From Tenebrio molitor (Eukaryota > Arthropoda > Insecta > Coleoptera > Tenebrionidae): a stretch of 64,000 bases of DNA. The notes beneath the pieces were generated by a model. It had not been told where the DNA came from. It ran no database searches and worked only from the letters and a program-made list of their open reading frames with translations. The first letter of the stretch is position 1, and each line of letters opens with the position of its first letter. Below, in pieces: positions 1-13,110 of the stretch. Both the position numbers and the translations under genes were made by a program. The DNA is taken from assembly GCF_963966145.1 (NCBI RefSeq), contig NC_091047.1, forward strand, positions 12,400,001 to 12,464,000. Direction: 5' to 3'.

Positions 1-406
1 TCATATTACGAAAATTATCTAACATAGCCCTTACAATACGAATAATATTGTATAACGTTTTATCTACTATCAATTATTTTATTATCGTAAGAAATGATTG
101 GTAAATAAGAAAAAATAATATCACGCTTTGGTCACCATTGTGATACACGATGCAGGTCAAGAAAGTCATCACCAAGACATCGAGATTGCAGGAAATGAGG
201 CTATTACAAGGTGAGACCAGCGACATCACATCACACGACAAAAATTGTACTATACTGCACTTGTACGATCATGCGACATTCAAATGAATGTCACAAAATT
301 TCACTCTATGTATTCATAGAAGATAAATAAAATATTACAAAATAATAAAAATTATAAACATGAAGATTCCTTTGCCTTCATCGTTGATGTTAAATACCGA
401 GCGACC
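1..406. other. Non-coding, nothing recognised
   Basis: AT-rich sequence with no convincing reading frame, repeat or signal. Confidence 0.5.
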
Positions 407-954
407 ATTTAAATTTATAATTAGAGTATACTATGATTTTTAAATTAGATTGGCAACATTGACTGTTGATTGAGAATTGACTCGCTGTATAAATTAGAGG
501 TTATGTAAACATGTTGACGTTTAAGGTTCTCTCATATGTTCAATCGTTTTAATCTGTGAACTGTGATTTACAGCAAATGAAGCACTAAAGAATAGTAGGT
601 ATACAGTTCGATTAACAATAACAAATATTCAAAGTATCCCGGCTTCGATGCTGTTAACTTGCTGTATCGTATTTTCAAACGCATTTTCGAAAATCTATAC
701 AGTTACTGCGTTTTGGGGTATTCAACTGGAAAATTAGGGAATGCATTTCTAAAATCTTTAAAGCAAGCTTGTATGGAGTACCTACTTCCGTTCACCAATT
801 TTCAGCTGTTCAACCTTCTTAAAATAACTCTCCGTAAGAAAAATTTTATGTTCTAAAGCGTAGCGTCACTTTGACAATTTAAATGAAGCTGTCAATAGTC
901 AATGTTGCCAATCTAATTTAAAAATCATAGCCTACTCTAATTATAAATTTAAAT
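407..954. mobile_element. MITE-like element with ~60-bp terminal inverted repeats
   Basis: The block near 407-475 (starting ATTTAAATTTATAATTAGAG) returns as its reverse complement at about 886-954 with only a few mismatches over roughly 60 bp. The 410 bp between has no coding potential. This is the structure of a non-autonomous DNA transposon; the superfamily is not determined and no clear target duplication is seen. Confidence 0.75.
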
Positions 955-979
955 GATAGCACGGTAGTTTCCTTATTGT

Positions 980-1381
980 ATTGGGGACAAATTACTTTGG
1001 TCGTCAAAGTCAGTTGACTGACATAAAGTTGTAAAGCAAGCATTAGGACGGTTAACCTTATTTTTTACTACTGTCAACCACTGTCACTGTCAAACTCATC
1101 GTTGCAAAATGTTAAATACCGAAAAATGGACAACTGAAGAAGATATTCCTAGGAGGAAAAATTGAAAAGGTTTCCACAAGGTAATTTGGCCCATGGACAA
1201 TCTCCTAGAAACAAGGGAGATGATTCTAAATTTTTGAATGGTGGAAGGTGCCATATTTTTGACAAGAGAAAAGTCAATAATTTGAAATTGTCATCAATAT
1301 TGACTTGACGTTAATGCTTGGTTTACATTAATTTGTTTTGAAGTGACAGAAAAATGACGACCAAAGTATTTTGTCCCCAAT
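980..1381. mobile_element. MITE-like element, TIR ATTGGGGACAAA
   Basis: Left end ATTGGGGACAAATTACTTTG and right end (reverse complement) ATTGGGGACAAAATACTTTG match over about 28 bp, through GGTCGTCA. The roughly 400-bp interior is non-coding. It sits 25 bp from the preceding element. Confidence 0.75.
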
Positions 1382-1469
1382 GGTAACTACTCACTAACAA
1401 ATTTTTTATTTTACATCTTGTTTTAAAAAAAATGCGTTTCTATATTGTTTTTCCATTTGGATGTTGTAT

Positions 1470-1784
1470 CGCGCGTTCAAATGAGATCCTAGGCTGAGTA
1501 GGCGTTGAAAAATTAAACCGTTTAGAACAGTGTAAAGTTTGAATTTTCCGCCGTTTGACACGAATGACATTTGTGCCCTTAGATATTTGCTTCGAAAATA
1601 GGAATCGTTAAGTTTATTCTACTTTTAATGTAAAACATTGCAAAGAAAGAAAAAAAGAAAGATTTTTTTGGCTCTAAATTTTAGGTTAGCTGTCAACATG
1701 CTTCAATTAACCTACGCTTTAAAAAAGCACAACAATTGAGGCTTTCCAACGCCTTCCCAGTCCAGGATTTCATTTGAACGCACG
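1470..1784. mobile_element. MITE with TIR CGYGCGTTCAAATG and 4-bp target duplication
   Basis: Terminal inverted repeats CGCGCGTTCAAATGAGATCC and CGTGCGTTCAAATGAAATCC (right end reversed) continue with gaps to GGCGTTG. GTAT lies directly outside both ends (1466-1469 and 1785-1788), consistent with a 4-bp target-site duplication. There is no coding capacity. Its end resembles the family at 2106 and 18605 (TTCAAATG followed by GGCGTTG). Confidence 0.75.
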
Positions 1785-2105
1785 GTATTATTTAAACAAA
1801 TCTACAAGTACTTAGAGACTCGTTCAGATACACGTGTCTTTTACAATGTTTCGTTCCTGATTTATGACCGATAACAAATCTTTTGTTTTTAACTATTGAA
1901 CATATTTGTGTGATGCAGTCATGTTAGTCTGATTGAGGTCTAGTTCTGATAATAATTTGTTAAATTTTTTTGATATGTAAAATCAGTTTTTTTTTTAATA
2001 AATAATTTAATAATAAATATATTTCAACTTAGCCTTAGCTTTGTGGTCTTTTTATGTTCACATCGACTGAATTGAAAGAATCTTGCGATGCTTGCGAGGA
2101 AACTA
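1785..2105. other. Non-coding, nothing recognised
   Basis: AT-rich spacer between two MITEs; no feature supported. Confidence 0.5.
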
Positions 2106-2274
2106 TTGGGTGTTCATTTAAATTTCTGGTCAAAGTTGGCGTTGAACGCATTACGGATTACGGTTTAGGATGAGCTGTTTAAATCTTACCGTTGTTTGTG
2201 TTTTTACACGAGTGGTGCGTTCACAATCGATTCTTCAACGCCAACTTTGAGGATCAATTTAGATAAACACCCGA
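2106..2274. mobile_element. MITE family A, copy 1
   Basis: Ends are inverted repeats beginning GGGTGTTCATTTAAATTTC and closing with GATAAACACCC. An inner stretch, GTCAAAGTTGGCGTTGAA, is mirrored near the right end. A second copy lies at 18605-18780, which shows a dispersed non-autonomous family. Confidence 0.8.
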
Positions 2275-3200
2275 TAGTACCTACGTTGTTCAGTAGTCAT
2301 TAAAATATTAGCTAAAAATGTTTAAAAAAATCAATCTTCTTTTTTGTAGAAGATATGGACCTATTCGTTACACTAAATGTGGCAACATTTAAAAAAACAT
2401 TCTACCCGTATGTACCTATCCCAATAGGCTGCAAATATTTCATTTTTTTATATCCATGGAAATGAGAGAGAAAAATCAAAGCCATGTTGCCCTACGTTAT
2501 TTGAGGTAAAACGGACATAAAATTACTATTTGTTAATGCTGGAAGTACCTAATGAAGAAAATAATTGCAAACCTGTAGACAATCGTTCAGAATTATTATA
2601 TCGCCGGCCAGTAAAAGATAAATAATCAAAATCTTTATTTTACATTTAAAATACCTAAATGAGATCAAAGCTGCTCCTTTTGAGCAAATTTAAGAGGTAT
2701 AGAATTTTTTTTATTATTTCTCTCATTATTTTCTAACTTGAGTTGACATTGCCCCATTGAGTTGTTCGGTGAATTTTGGGGCACCCAATATAAAACAATT
2801 ATTGTTTCCTTTAAATTGATCTGTATATCAACAACATTTGTTCAATCCGTTTGTCAACACAAAACAGTCTTAAATGTCAAGGATTTTCAGTTGTTCCTTG
2901 GCTCGACTAAAATTCACTAAATAAAAAATACCCCTTTTTCATAAAATTGAAGAAACACTCGAACAGTGTTGTTTGCTCATATTAGATTAGTTTTACTCAT
3001 GAATATGTGAAATCTTTAGACGTCAAACAGATTTGCTCCTTAAATTAGATATGTTACATTGAATTTTATTTTCTAGCCGAAATGGAACCGAAGTGTCCTT
3101 CTTAAATAATTCCTTTCCGTGTGACACTTTCAGGGACTTTTCTGTTAAAATCTAGGTAACACAATATCGAAAATTGCTTTAGCTTTACTGAAGATCATTA
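2275..3200. other. Non-coding, nothing recognised
   Basis: AT-rich DNA with homopolymer tracts; no supportable gene or repeat structure. Confidence 0.45.
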
Positions 3201-3620
3201 AAAATTTAGGAGGTGCATTAATGTGGTCGGCACGCAGCCGTCCAATTTGCATGTTCTTTTCCACCACTCGCCCAACCCTCCGTCTCTGTCCTCCTCACGC
3301 GCGCATACCAAAAGTGACGTGAAGAGAGAAAAGAGACGAGAAACAACAAACACGCATGTAGCATGTACATGCATAGCTTTATGGTCCCATGATTTTATCA
3401 GGCCGGTCTCTGATTGGTTGTTTACTTAAAGGGGAGGGCCGCTGGTCCCCGGTCGTGTTTGGGTCATATGATATGGATGCTGGATTCGATTGTTTTTTGG
3501 AGTGGGGATATCTACACGTACTAGATCACAGTGGGTTTTCATGTCGATTCTCCTCGCATCGTGTGTTAGGTGACTTTGTTTGCACCGTATACAATCACGA
3601 AACAATTTTTATTTAACAGA
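3201..3620 (+). promoter_or_regulatory. GC-richer block, candidate promoter or first exon
   Basis: Base composition rises sharply against the AT-rich surroundings. The block contains an AAGTGACGTGAAG CRE-like site, a CCAAT-type motif (ATTGGTTG), a forkhead-like TGTTTAC, and GGGGAGGGCCG. Open frames here are short and resemble no family. This could be an upstream promoter, a non-coding first exon or a conserved enhancer of a gene outside the window. Inference only. Confidence 0.2.
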
Positions 3621-5117
3621 TTAGCCGTAATTTCCGTACGAATAAAGCTGATTATAGATAAAACACCGACCTACGACTAATGCGAAACCTTATGGTTTAT
3701 CTTTGCGAAAGGCAAACATGCGACCCTTGATTTTAATGTTACTTATGACCGTTAATAAGCCGATTAGTAATGATATATCCGTACAGCCTAAGACACTGCA
3801 ACTTCCTTAATAGCACTTGCTATTCTGTTTAAGTTTCTGATTACGACCGTTTCACTAGCAGACTTTGAAGGGTAGGTATATGCGTTCACAGTCAAGAACA
3901 CTACACTGTCTTGGGCAAAAACCCAAGCTAAATTCCTAAAGCACTGATCGATGGATATGGGTCGTTTTTAGTGTTGGTATAAAATCTCATTTATATAAGC
4001 ATCGACGTGCGTGAATACCCGTAATTTAACATGGGTACACACATTATTATTTCTATTATTGTACATGTAGTTGCTACTATTTTCCGTTATCATATCATAA
4101 CCTAATATTTATTATTACTCATAACGCTGTTTAACGAAATGATTTCATTTGAAAGCTAATATTATTCGTTCCACCGTTTTTTCCTGCATATTAGCTTCTG
4201 TTTTAAAATCCCTACCAAAAATTGCCAATTAGTTAATGGTTCTAATTGAGCTTCCAACACCTGAAATTACAACCTGATTAAATTCTCTTAGATTTTTTCA
4301 GGTGTCCAATAAACAGCGATTACACGGGTTAAAAATTTGAAAAAAATTGTCAATTAACATCAGTTAATTGGTCAATTTAAAGAAGAAAAAAATGGCACAC
4401 TTTTTTCAACCAATTTTTCTTTAGGATTTACTAAACTAATAAAAAAACAACAGAATAAATATTTCGGTAGGTATAGGACTACTAAAATGATTGGGAAATA
4501 AAAACGATTTAGAGAAAAATAAATTTTATCAAAAAGGGTATCCCACTATGAAAAACAAATCGAAACTCAAAAAAAGCTCAAACAGATAGTGCTATACCTA
4601 GTATGTTTCGGAGCCCGATGATAGATTCCAGTGCGTCCAAAACATTTCATGAATAATTAATTAATTATAAGCAATCTAGGCCATTCTACTTGTACATATT
4701 AAAATATTACAATTTAACTTTTTGGATTTCCTGCTCGAAAGTACTATCCCTTACCTAGCATCTTCCAAACATCATGTTTTCTCACTTTTATGCCAGCAAA
4801 CAACTTTCAGAACGAAGATGGCCAATTTGTTAACGTTAGCCGAGCGCAAGTATCTTCCCGACAAAAGAAATTTGCATGTGAGTGTGTTAAGCGGTGATTA
4901 TTATTGATTTACCTATGACAACCCAGTTTTACGACTTACCGGCATCGAACTCAGAAACGGAGTATCCCTAGGCATACCAATCAAAAATCATCAATGGACG
5001 AGTTTATGATCTTATATTGAAAAATTCCTAACGGAAGACTTAAAGGCTCTACCGATTAAAAAAATACCTACTTACCTAAAACAAAACAATTTAACTACAT
5101 AATGGAATGATAGATAC
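3621..5117. other. Non-coding, nothing recognised
   Basis: No gene, long repeat or clear inverted repeat found. Confidence 0.45.
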
Positions 5118-5118
5118 T

Positions 5119-6584
5119 ACAGGGTCTCTATAAATGATTGTCTGGTCAAGCCAGCCTTGGAAAAAAATTGTACTGTTCCGCTTTTTTGAAACCGATGCCA
5201 AATTCTAGTTCGTTTTCACGGTCACTTCTGACATTAGTGACTGACGTTTCGTTTGCGCTTGTCAGTTGAGTTTTGGTTCCTTATATTCGTTTTATCGCAG
5301 TTAATCACAGTTAATATACACCAAAAATCAGTATTTTTCAATAAAAATTGCAAGTACGTCCGCTTTTAGAGGTAAATACACTGGCAAAATTTGTGAGGTT
5401 ATGCTTTAATGTTTTATGTTTTATTTTAGCTTTATTTTCTTTACAATGGTTTATTCTGTTGAACAGAACACGTTCATTGTTGTTTTTTACTTTCGAAATG
5501 GAAGGTTTAATAATGGGGAATTATCTGTTTGTAAAAATGAATTCCATCAAAATATCTGAACAACATTGTGAACAGATTTTTAACAATCGGAACAATTAGC
5601 AGGGGTAAATCATTACGACGATCACCAGTATCTGATGAAATACTCAAGGATTTGAAAGAAATGGTGGAAAAGACTACAGATATCAATAGCCTGTTTATCT
5701 CAACAATCTGGTGTACCACCATGCACTTGTCACAAAATCATTAAAAATTGGCTACAACTGCGTCTTTATAAAATTAGTGTACAAGAACTCCAACCTGCAG
5801 ATTATCAAAGTTGTGTTCAGTTCGAAAATCACCTCAATTTCATAATTTGGAGTGCTGAGAATCCACACCAATTTGTAGAGACTCCTTTACATGTTTTGAA
5901 AATTGGTGTGTGGAACTGTGGATAGCAGTGTTGCTATATTTACCCTTAACTAAGAAAAGCTGCAAAATATTTTTGAAAATAAATGAAGAATTGTCAAGTG
6001 TTTAGAAGTTAATGGGGGACATTCTCAATCTATTTTATAAAAAAAATACCTATTTGTTATCGTTATTTAGTGTTGTAAATTATGTTGTTGAATACATTTG
6101 ATTTTATTGAAAAACCAGTAAGACTTACTTGTTATGAAAAACACTGTTATTTATATTGGAAGAAAAAATGGGAGTCAATACCATATTCGACAATTCAGTC
6201 TAGGTCGTATTTACCACTAGCATAAAACAAGAAATGTGAAAGCACTAAAGCAGACAAAAAGGCAGTATCAAGTATTGTATTGTGGTATACGAGGACAAGG
6301 TGTTCTCAATATTTATCTGTTTGGATTTGTTCTCATACCAATTCCTGTACAGTGTGTGGCGGTACGATGGGGGCAATACTTGTTCCCCTGTGGGTGTTGA
6401 TATTAAATAATAAATACATTAATGTTAGCAAGAGTAAAGCACAGTTGAAACTTGTCTCTGGTTAAAAGCCAACAACCTAACCTGAAAATGTGACATTCAT
6501 TAATTGCCGAACAAAGCGGCACATTCAAAATTTGACAACTTTCCATGGCTGGCTGAACCCGACAATCATTTATAGAGACCCTGT
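5119..6584 (+). mobile_element. Decayed mariner-type transposon (CAGGGTCTC ends)
   Basis: Both ends read ACAGGGTCTCTATAAATGAT in inverted orientation and stay similar for about 50 bp; TA lies at each border, as expected for Tc1/mariner. Inside (about 5600-5930, plus strand) translated stretches look like an IS630-type transposase: DEILKDLKEMVEKT, then VQELQPADYQ, then ENPHQFVETPLHVLKIGVW, which matches the usual block before the second catalytic aspartate. Frame changes and the short interior show it is dead. Confidence 0.75.
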
Positions 6585-6615
6585 AGTTCTTCACTACCAA
6601 AATTCGGGAAGTTAA

Positions 6616-6760
6616 CTAAGGGGGAGATTCACGAAACTTTGCAAATTTGCAAATCGTTAACGAAACGGCAAATACAATGCTTCAACAATGTCGGTTGTCA
6701 TGGTTTTGAATTTGCAACGCCTTATCGAGCCTTACCGAGTTTCGTGAATGACCCCCTAAG
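6616..6760. mobile_element. Short PIF/Harbinger-like MITE
   Basis: Inverted ends GGGGGAGATTCACGAAAC and GGGGGTCATTCACGAAAC (right end reversed), about 145 bp in all. TAA is found outside each end, fitting the 3-bp TWA target duplications of PIF/Harbinger. Family assignment is inferred from the ends only. Confidence 0.6.
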
Positions 6761-8209
6761 AAGGTAATGTTATCAATTTCATGGGCACAAATTTAGACTA
6801 AAACACCTAGATTAGCTAATACATTTATTATTTTTGCGACTGTTAACAAAACTGTCCCATATTTCACTAATATGTAATACTCGTACGAGTAGTTTGCAAA
6901 GAAACTATTTTTCTTCAAACGTCAGTAAAATATGACATTATACTGCTGGATTGATAATGTTAAAGTGTCACATCATTTCCATGGTATCTGACGAGCTAGC
7001 GAGTGGCAGATATAACTTTTTATCTCAGCCGACGAGCGGCAGATAAAGTAAACTAGCTAAATCATTTGAAATTGCTAACTGAAATTTTAACAAATTCCTT
7101 TCTGAATCTTATGAGGAAAATGTACGATATTATTCGTAGGTATACCTAACAGGTAAAGTAAAAATATCTATTAATCCTGGCAAAAATTGGTTCAATTTCA
7201 ATTTTAAATTTTTATCATTCTTAAACAAAACAACTGTATTATCTTTGCAAAAGGAAATAATGTCACTATTGAAAAATAAAATGACCAGTAGATATATGAT
7301 TCGGTAAAAACGCACTTTGCAAAATGCAAATGCAGCCGTGAATCACTACAAAATTCTCTCAGTTTAACACCAAATTAAACATTTATTACATTAATTACAT
7401 TTTGAACAGAACTTTTTATGCAGTCGTCACCGAAATTCCAATTAAAATTAAACTACAGGTAATAAATCTAAAATTAATCCGTCTGCGGGAGCAAAATTGC
7501 TTTTTCATTTTGGTACACAATTGTGTAACAAATGGAATTTTGGTAACGTTAACACAGTCCAAAGACGTCACAGGTTTTCACAATTGTATAACATTTTGCA
7601 AGATCGTTAATATCTAAGACAGAGACTACACCGTCTTATTTAAACCTCTAATGGTTGAATACTGTTTATAACAAACACTAATGTGGGGAATTACACACCA
7701 TGAGCTAAATTGATGTAAACAGCGACACAGAATAAGCATTCCTGATTCTACAGGATGTCCTTCTGTCTATGCCTCACACAGGGAATATTCATGTTTGCCA
7801 ACTTGCTAATTATAATGTCATGTTAATACTGTAACACGTCCTACGTATATACGTCTGAAACAATCAAACAAAGAATAACCTCAACCAGTTCCCAGAAACC
7901 TAGTTAAACCAAGACCTTGACAAATTCTCATTCGCACGTCTGAAAAAGACTTGAGACGTTTGAAAGATGGGCAGCGCACCACGACTCAGTCGGTAATAAT
8001 TTTGAAATAGTTCCGGCAACACAAATAGTTACCTTTCCTGACTGTGCTAATAATTTATATAAATGCATTTGTTCAAATACGTTAATCACATAAGTACATA
8101 TGTAAACTGCAAATTACAGAATTATTAACCAGTTAAAACTACGTATTTCAGCTATGATCGCACGTAATGTACAATGTGAATATAATAGAGTCGATTATTA
8201 ATTAGTGAC
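6761..8209. other. Non-coding, nothing recognised
   Basis: No gene supported. The part after about 7.9 kb becomes GC-richer and leads into the E-box block. Confidence 0.45.
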
Positions 8210-8340
8210 ACCCCGGAAGACGGGGGGCGGAAATAACACCAAATCTACTTCCGGACGACGCACGGTCACGTGTCGGTGACATCAGCACAGGTCACGTGTC
8301 AAAAGGGCAATCATTAGACAGTTCGTTTCCATTTGCGTTG
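8210..8340. promoter_or_regulatory. Paired GGTCACGTGTC E-box sites
   Basis: The 11-mer GGTCACGTGTC occurs twice on the same strand, at 8264-8274 and 8290-8300, 26 bp apart, inside a GC-rich patch. CACGTG is the core site of bHLH and bHLH-PAS factors (USF, MITF, Max and, in insects, Met-type). The repeat of flanking bases suggests a real regulatory site rather than chance, but the target gene is unknown. Confidence 0.35.
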
Positions 8341-9450
8341 AGGAAATCGCGATTAAAACACGCAGTTTATCCACTCCACTGGCACGAATTATTAATGATG
8401 ACTTATTAGAACCGTGGGTTCTGACTAATTTGCTGAAATAAAAATGAACACTGTATAATTCGCCGTCGGTAATTAGGAGGAATCGACGAAATACCCATCA
8501 GCTCCTCTGTTGGTTGGTTCGTTCGGTTTTTAGTTGAGTGGATCCATTGTGCTTCAGTTCTGTAGGTGCAATGAAGCATTTTATTGCTTGAATGTAATGA
8601 TTACAAACAGTTGGCATGCCTGTTTGAGCTTTAGCCACAGGGCATCTCCACTCATCCGTAGCTCGTTCGTTCATTCATAAATACGGCACAATAAATAAGT
8701 TCTTACCTAGCCAAATACGCTTCGATTATCCTAAAACACCCAGAATTATATTTTTTACCGTTTTAGGAATCTACGGAGTGTTGCACAGATTTAGTAGATA
8801 AGAATAAACCCTAATAATGTTGCCAATCACAAATGGAAAAAAAATGAAGAATTTGGTAGGTATCATTAACAGCCAGGACACATAAAATTTTTTAAATGTC
8901 TTTAAATTTTTCACACATTTTGCTAAGTTTTAGCTCAGTAACTACTGTTTAGGTAATCATTCGGAAAACAAATACACTGAAAATTCTCCATTCTCCATGA
9001 ATATTCTTTAAATTTTCTTAACACAAAACACTTTTGCATGTGTTTTCATAAATCAAAAAAAGCAAATGTTTAAAAATTCATGTTTTTTTATTAATTTTTA
9101 AATTTAAGTGGTTGTTTGAATTAGGTTTAAAAAATATACTCAATAAATTAGATGAAACGTAAATTAAAGTTGTCTTTGTTTGTATTTTCTCCTTACTTTA
9201 AATTTATGTATTTACATATTAAATACGGAGAGATCAATAAAGAACCTGATCGAAGCAGCTTATGAGTGTTTGTCTGCATGTTTTCGGTTGAAAAATATTT
9301 GACAAGTTGTCAGTTCGACTAAATTCTTCAAACTAAATCTTAGGTAGGTATATTTTACCTAGGTAAAAACAGTAAGATCTACTTCATAAAATTAATCCCC
9401 AAAAAAAAATTAATACAAATAAAGAAATTTTAAACCTAATATTTGTATAG
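8341..9450. other. Non-coding, nothing recognised
   Basis: No reading frame or repeat with support. Confidence 0.45.
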
Positions 9451-9626
9451 TTTGTCCAGCGAGAGATTGGTTGATATAAAAATCACTAAATTCTACATAG
9501 AGAAATATATCCTTCAAGCAATAACATTTTTGCCCTGAAATTATGCTCTAATTAATGTATTTTAGTACATTTTGTAGTCCGTTAATTTAATAAAATTTAA
9601 AATTGTACAATCTCTCGCTGGACGAA
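9451..9626. mobile_element. MITE family B, copy 1
   Basis: Inverted ends TTTGTCCAGCGAGAGATTG and TTCGTCCAGCGAGAGATTG flank a non-coding AT-rich core. A second copy, with matching core, lies in the opposite orientation at 62474-62681. Confidence 0.85.
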
Positions 9627-11032
9627 GTTTACCAATACATTTTTTATCTTAGAGTCAAACCTGAGAAATAATTTTATTTTAGTTTTTTCATTCATTCGCC
9701 TAAAAGGTTTTAAAAGATTTTCTTAGCTTTAACATCGATGTTTTTGAAGATGAGGGAAATTGGTGTTTTTTAATTCAAATGGAATCATTATACAGTGTGG
9801 AAACCTTAACTGGAATAAAATTAATAACTTGGACATGGGCGATTTTTTAAATCCCGAAACAGGTCGATTTTTGTTTTTCCTTGCCTACATTTTGATGCAT
9901 ATGGTTTTTGCATATCTTCTCCCGGAAGTGCGCAACCACCCCTAAATTTTTTTTTCAAAGGGTATAGCAAGTGACACCTCGTTTGAAAGCGCACTTCGCA
10001 AGGAATACACTATTTGTTTCCTGAATATTTTCAAAGCCTACATTGTATAAATAAAAACCAAAGACGTCGAACTGACGCTAAGATTTAATAAGCTGACATC
10101 TGACTGTTGACATCTAATTTGACGGCTTCAACGGCTCGACATAGTTCGACACAATAAAATTATATAGCGGCACAATCCCACAGGACTCTTGACATATATT
10201 CTTTTATAGATACTTTGTACTAATTAGTTAAAAAAATATGTCTACCTTTTTATTTAAAAATTAAATATCTTTTTTATCTAAACGAAGCAAATTTTGTTTG
10301 AAAATCTTATAAATTGTAAAATATTTTAAATTTCATTTTGGTTTTAGGTAGATACCTATAATTTTAGAAACCTGATGGTTATGAAACCCGCGCAACTAAG
10401 GAAAAAATGTGAAAAATAAGCATTATTACAATGAACGTTTTATTGTATTGATTTCAAAATGAAACAATTTTTTTTAATGTATATTTAAGAAAATACACAA
10501 ATTATTTTATATTTAACGACTGCAATTTAGACATAAAACCAGCAGTATCTCCAGCGAATTCTTGAAGCACTTGTGACACTGAACACATAATCATACATCT
10601 GCAACAAAATTTTCCCTTCAAACAATACATTATCGGCATTCGATATCGATATATTTTTTGAACATAATAGTGGATACAAACCAGCACAGATAATGAAAGA
10701 AATGAAATCTTCGTATATTTTCCATCAACAAAAACTCTCGTCTTGTACTTCCTCAGCCTTGAAATTAATAACCGTTCTTCTAAGGGTAATAGTGACTGCT
10801 GTTGTCTTCTGTGATATTTTCAAAACTGTCTAAAAACTATTTGAAAGGATGCTTAGACCCGAAAAAACCGAAAGTTACCTTCATCAGCAAAGAGAAGAAG
10901 TTCTTTTGGATTCAATTTCTGAACTTTTCCCGTCTAAGACTAATCCTTCTTCATCTTTTCTTCTATCTAATTTCTCTGAAAATAGTCCTTTGTATATTAG
11001 ATTTCTTCGTTAGAGCTTGCAGAAGTAGTGAC
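9627..11032. other. Non-coding, nothing recognised
   Basis: Short open frames here look random. The 9.75-10.05 kb stretch may be an old repeat, but I cannot show a partner. Confidence 0.4.
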
Positions 11033-11098
11033 CTTTTATAATATGGCAAATGTTACAATGCAGTTCTTTTATAATATGGCAAATATTGCAATGCAGTT
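11033..11098. repeat. 33-bp tandem duplication
   Basis: Two head-to-tail copies of a 33-bp unit beginning CTTTTATAATATGGCAAAT (11033-11065 and 11066-11098) differ at two positions. Confidence 0.85.
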
Positions 11099-12167
11099 TT
11101 AGGTTGTGGACCGCACCGTCGCATAGAGATTGATTGCTATTATGGTCACATCTAAGAACACATTGACGACATTTTGAAAGCGTTCTCTTAAATTTTTCCT
11201 ATATAGAATATTTGACCTTTAATACCTGCACAGACCGTATAACCACAAATGTTTTGTTGCAAAACCTGTATCTCTAATATTTAAGCATCATTCAGTGTGC
11301 ATACTGTAATAAGAAACCGTGAAACTAAATTTTTTATACCTAAAGTAAAAAATAATAACATCTACATATCTATCTATTGATAGTGTACCATTCTTTGATG
11401 TACGCCGCTTTAAGTGCACACTTGCATCACTGATGTACGTGACAATAGCTATGTTGCAAGTTAACGCAACATTAGTTTGAGAGCAACGGAACCGTAAAAT
11501 ACGATTCTAGATAATTACATGTACGACTTAAAAATTTGAAAAATTATTAATGATTAAAAATCGCTCACAATTTTAATCCACCACCATGCGAAGAAAAGCA
11601 AAAATTAGATTTTTAAAGTTACTTTTCTGGAACCTCGAGTCGACAGGACACTCGGTATAGTCGAAAACATTTCACTAGTAACTTTTCATTGTGCATCCTA
11701 CTCTGCAAAAGATTAGGTAATCCAGTTTAGCGTGACCGATTGCGAAAGAAAGATGGATCCCGCAGGCTAGGAGCCGGTAATTTATTTATCCTCCCCAATA
11801 TACAGGATATGTGGGATTACATGTACCAGAGGATTAATGTCAGGATGTTCGATGTTACAGATTATACGTAAAAGGTTAAGTAAATTCGTCAGGGTTTGCG
11901 AATTTTTTCAGAAGGTATTTCAACGACCGAGCTGCACAAAAGTGCTGATAGTGAAATTTTCCTCTTTATGGAAATCTTTTCAAGGGCACAGACGCAGTTT
12001 AAAGCTATTGCTAAACGATGTTGTTTAACTATATGATCGCTCATAAATTTACTTTGTATTTGCTCTACTACCTATGTTATTGTTATCACGTCTGCTGTGA
12101 TCTCTGCTTTTCATGAAATATTCAATAGACAAATATTGAATTTGCGATAAATTCATTCTTCAGACTT
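11099..12167. other. Non-coding, nothing recognised
   Basis: No feature supported. Confidence 0.45.
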
Positions 12168-12189
12168 TGACCACGTGATAACGTGGTCA
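12168..12189. repeat. Perfect inverted repeat containing a CACGTG site
   Basis: TGACCACGT, loop GATA, ACGTGGTCA: 9-bp perfect arms. The left arm together with the loop forms a CACGTG E-box. Possibly a dimeric factor site; function unknown. Confidence 0.5.
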
Positions 12190-12779
12190 TTACGTTACGT
12201 CCGTATTTATAACGATGGGTAAACATGTTCGAAACAATGTGACCATTCAAAGGACCTCTAATGAGTCTTAAAGAGTACGAAAATTAAAACTGGGTTGAAG
12301 CCTTACAGGATATTGTTAAAGTGCTGTTGATAGAACAATTATCTTGGATTGCTACATAACTTAAGAAAACCCACTTTAATTAGTAAGACAAATTTGCCAT
12401 TTAGAACACAACCAGAAAGCAAATAGTCTCACCGAAAAGCGCTAGTTTTCAATCAACAAAAATAATAAACAGTTAAATATTTATGTTGAAAAATATAAAT
12501 AAATTAAACAGAATGAAAATTTAATATTTATTATTTGACTTTTTTACGATTTTATATTAACAGTTTACCGTGCAAATTTACAAAACGATTAAATTTAAGT
12601 AAATTTCTTCTTCTATGTTGTATACAAGCTAAACCAGTAAGTGTGGCTCCGCACGTATAAATAAGAATTGGTCAACAACTAATACAAACACTGGATTACA
12701 AGTTGAACTTTGTAATCGTTCTTTGTGCGCGTTATTGACTATTGATTCTGTCTATTTGGTCATAATTGACTCGATAATT

Positions 12780-13110
12780 GTTTCCTAGTTGTTTATTTGC
12801 CTTCGAATGTCTTCATTTTTCATCGCATTTGTCGTCAATACTTGACGAGAAAACCACCTATTATGCAATTAGGTGGCAAGATTACACGGGTCGTCCCATA
12901 TTGCACCACGAACGGAAAAGTTTTGCAATCATTCTGCCCGACCCCGGTGCCTTCTGCGTGTCATTTTCGGGATCCTCCTCGTAGCTCATGGGGTTAATCA
13001 CGGCGTGAATGATAAATTTCACGGGGCTTATGCAAATACCATTTTTTATAGATGTGGCGATGGAAGAGGCAGAGGAATTGTTTGCGGGAGAGTTTCCCTT
13101 TAACTTGCAA
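12780..13110. promoter_or_regulatory. Complex GC-richer block, candidate enhancer
   Basis: Higher-complexity sequence than its surroundings, with an octamer ATGCAAAT (near 13030) and no believable protein despite overlapping short frames in several phases. It could be a conserved non-coding element. Weak inference from composition. Confidence 0.15.
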
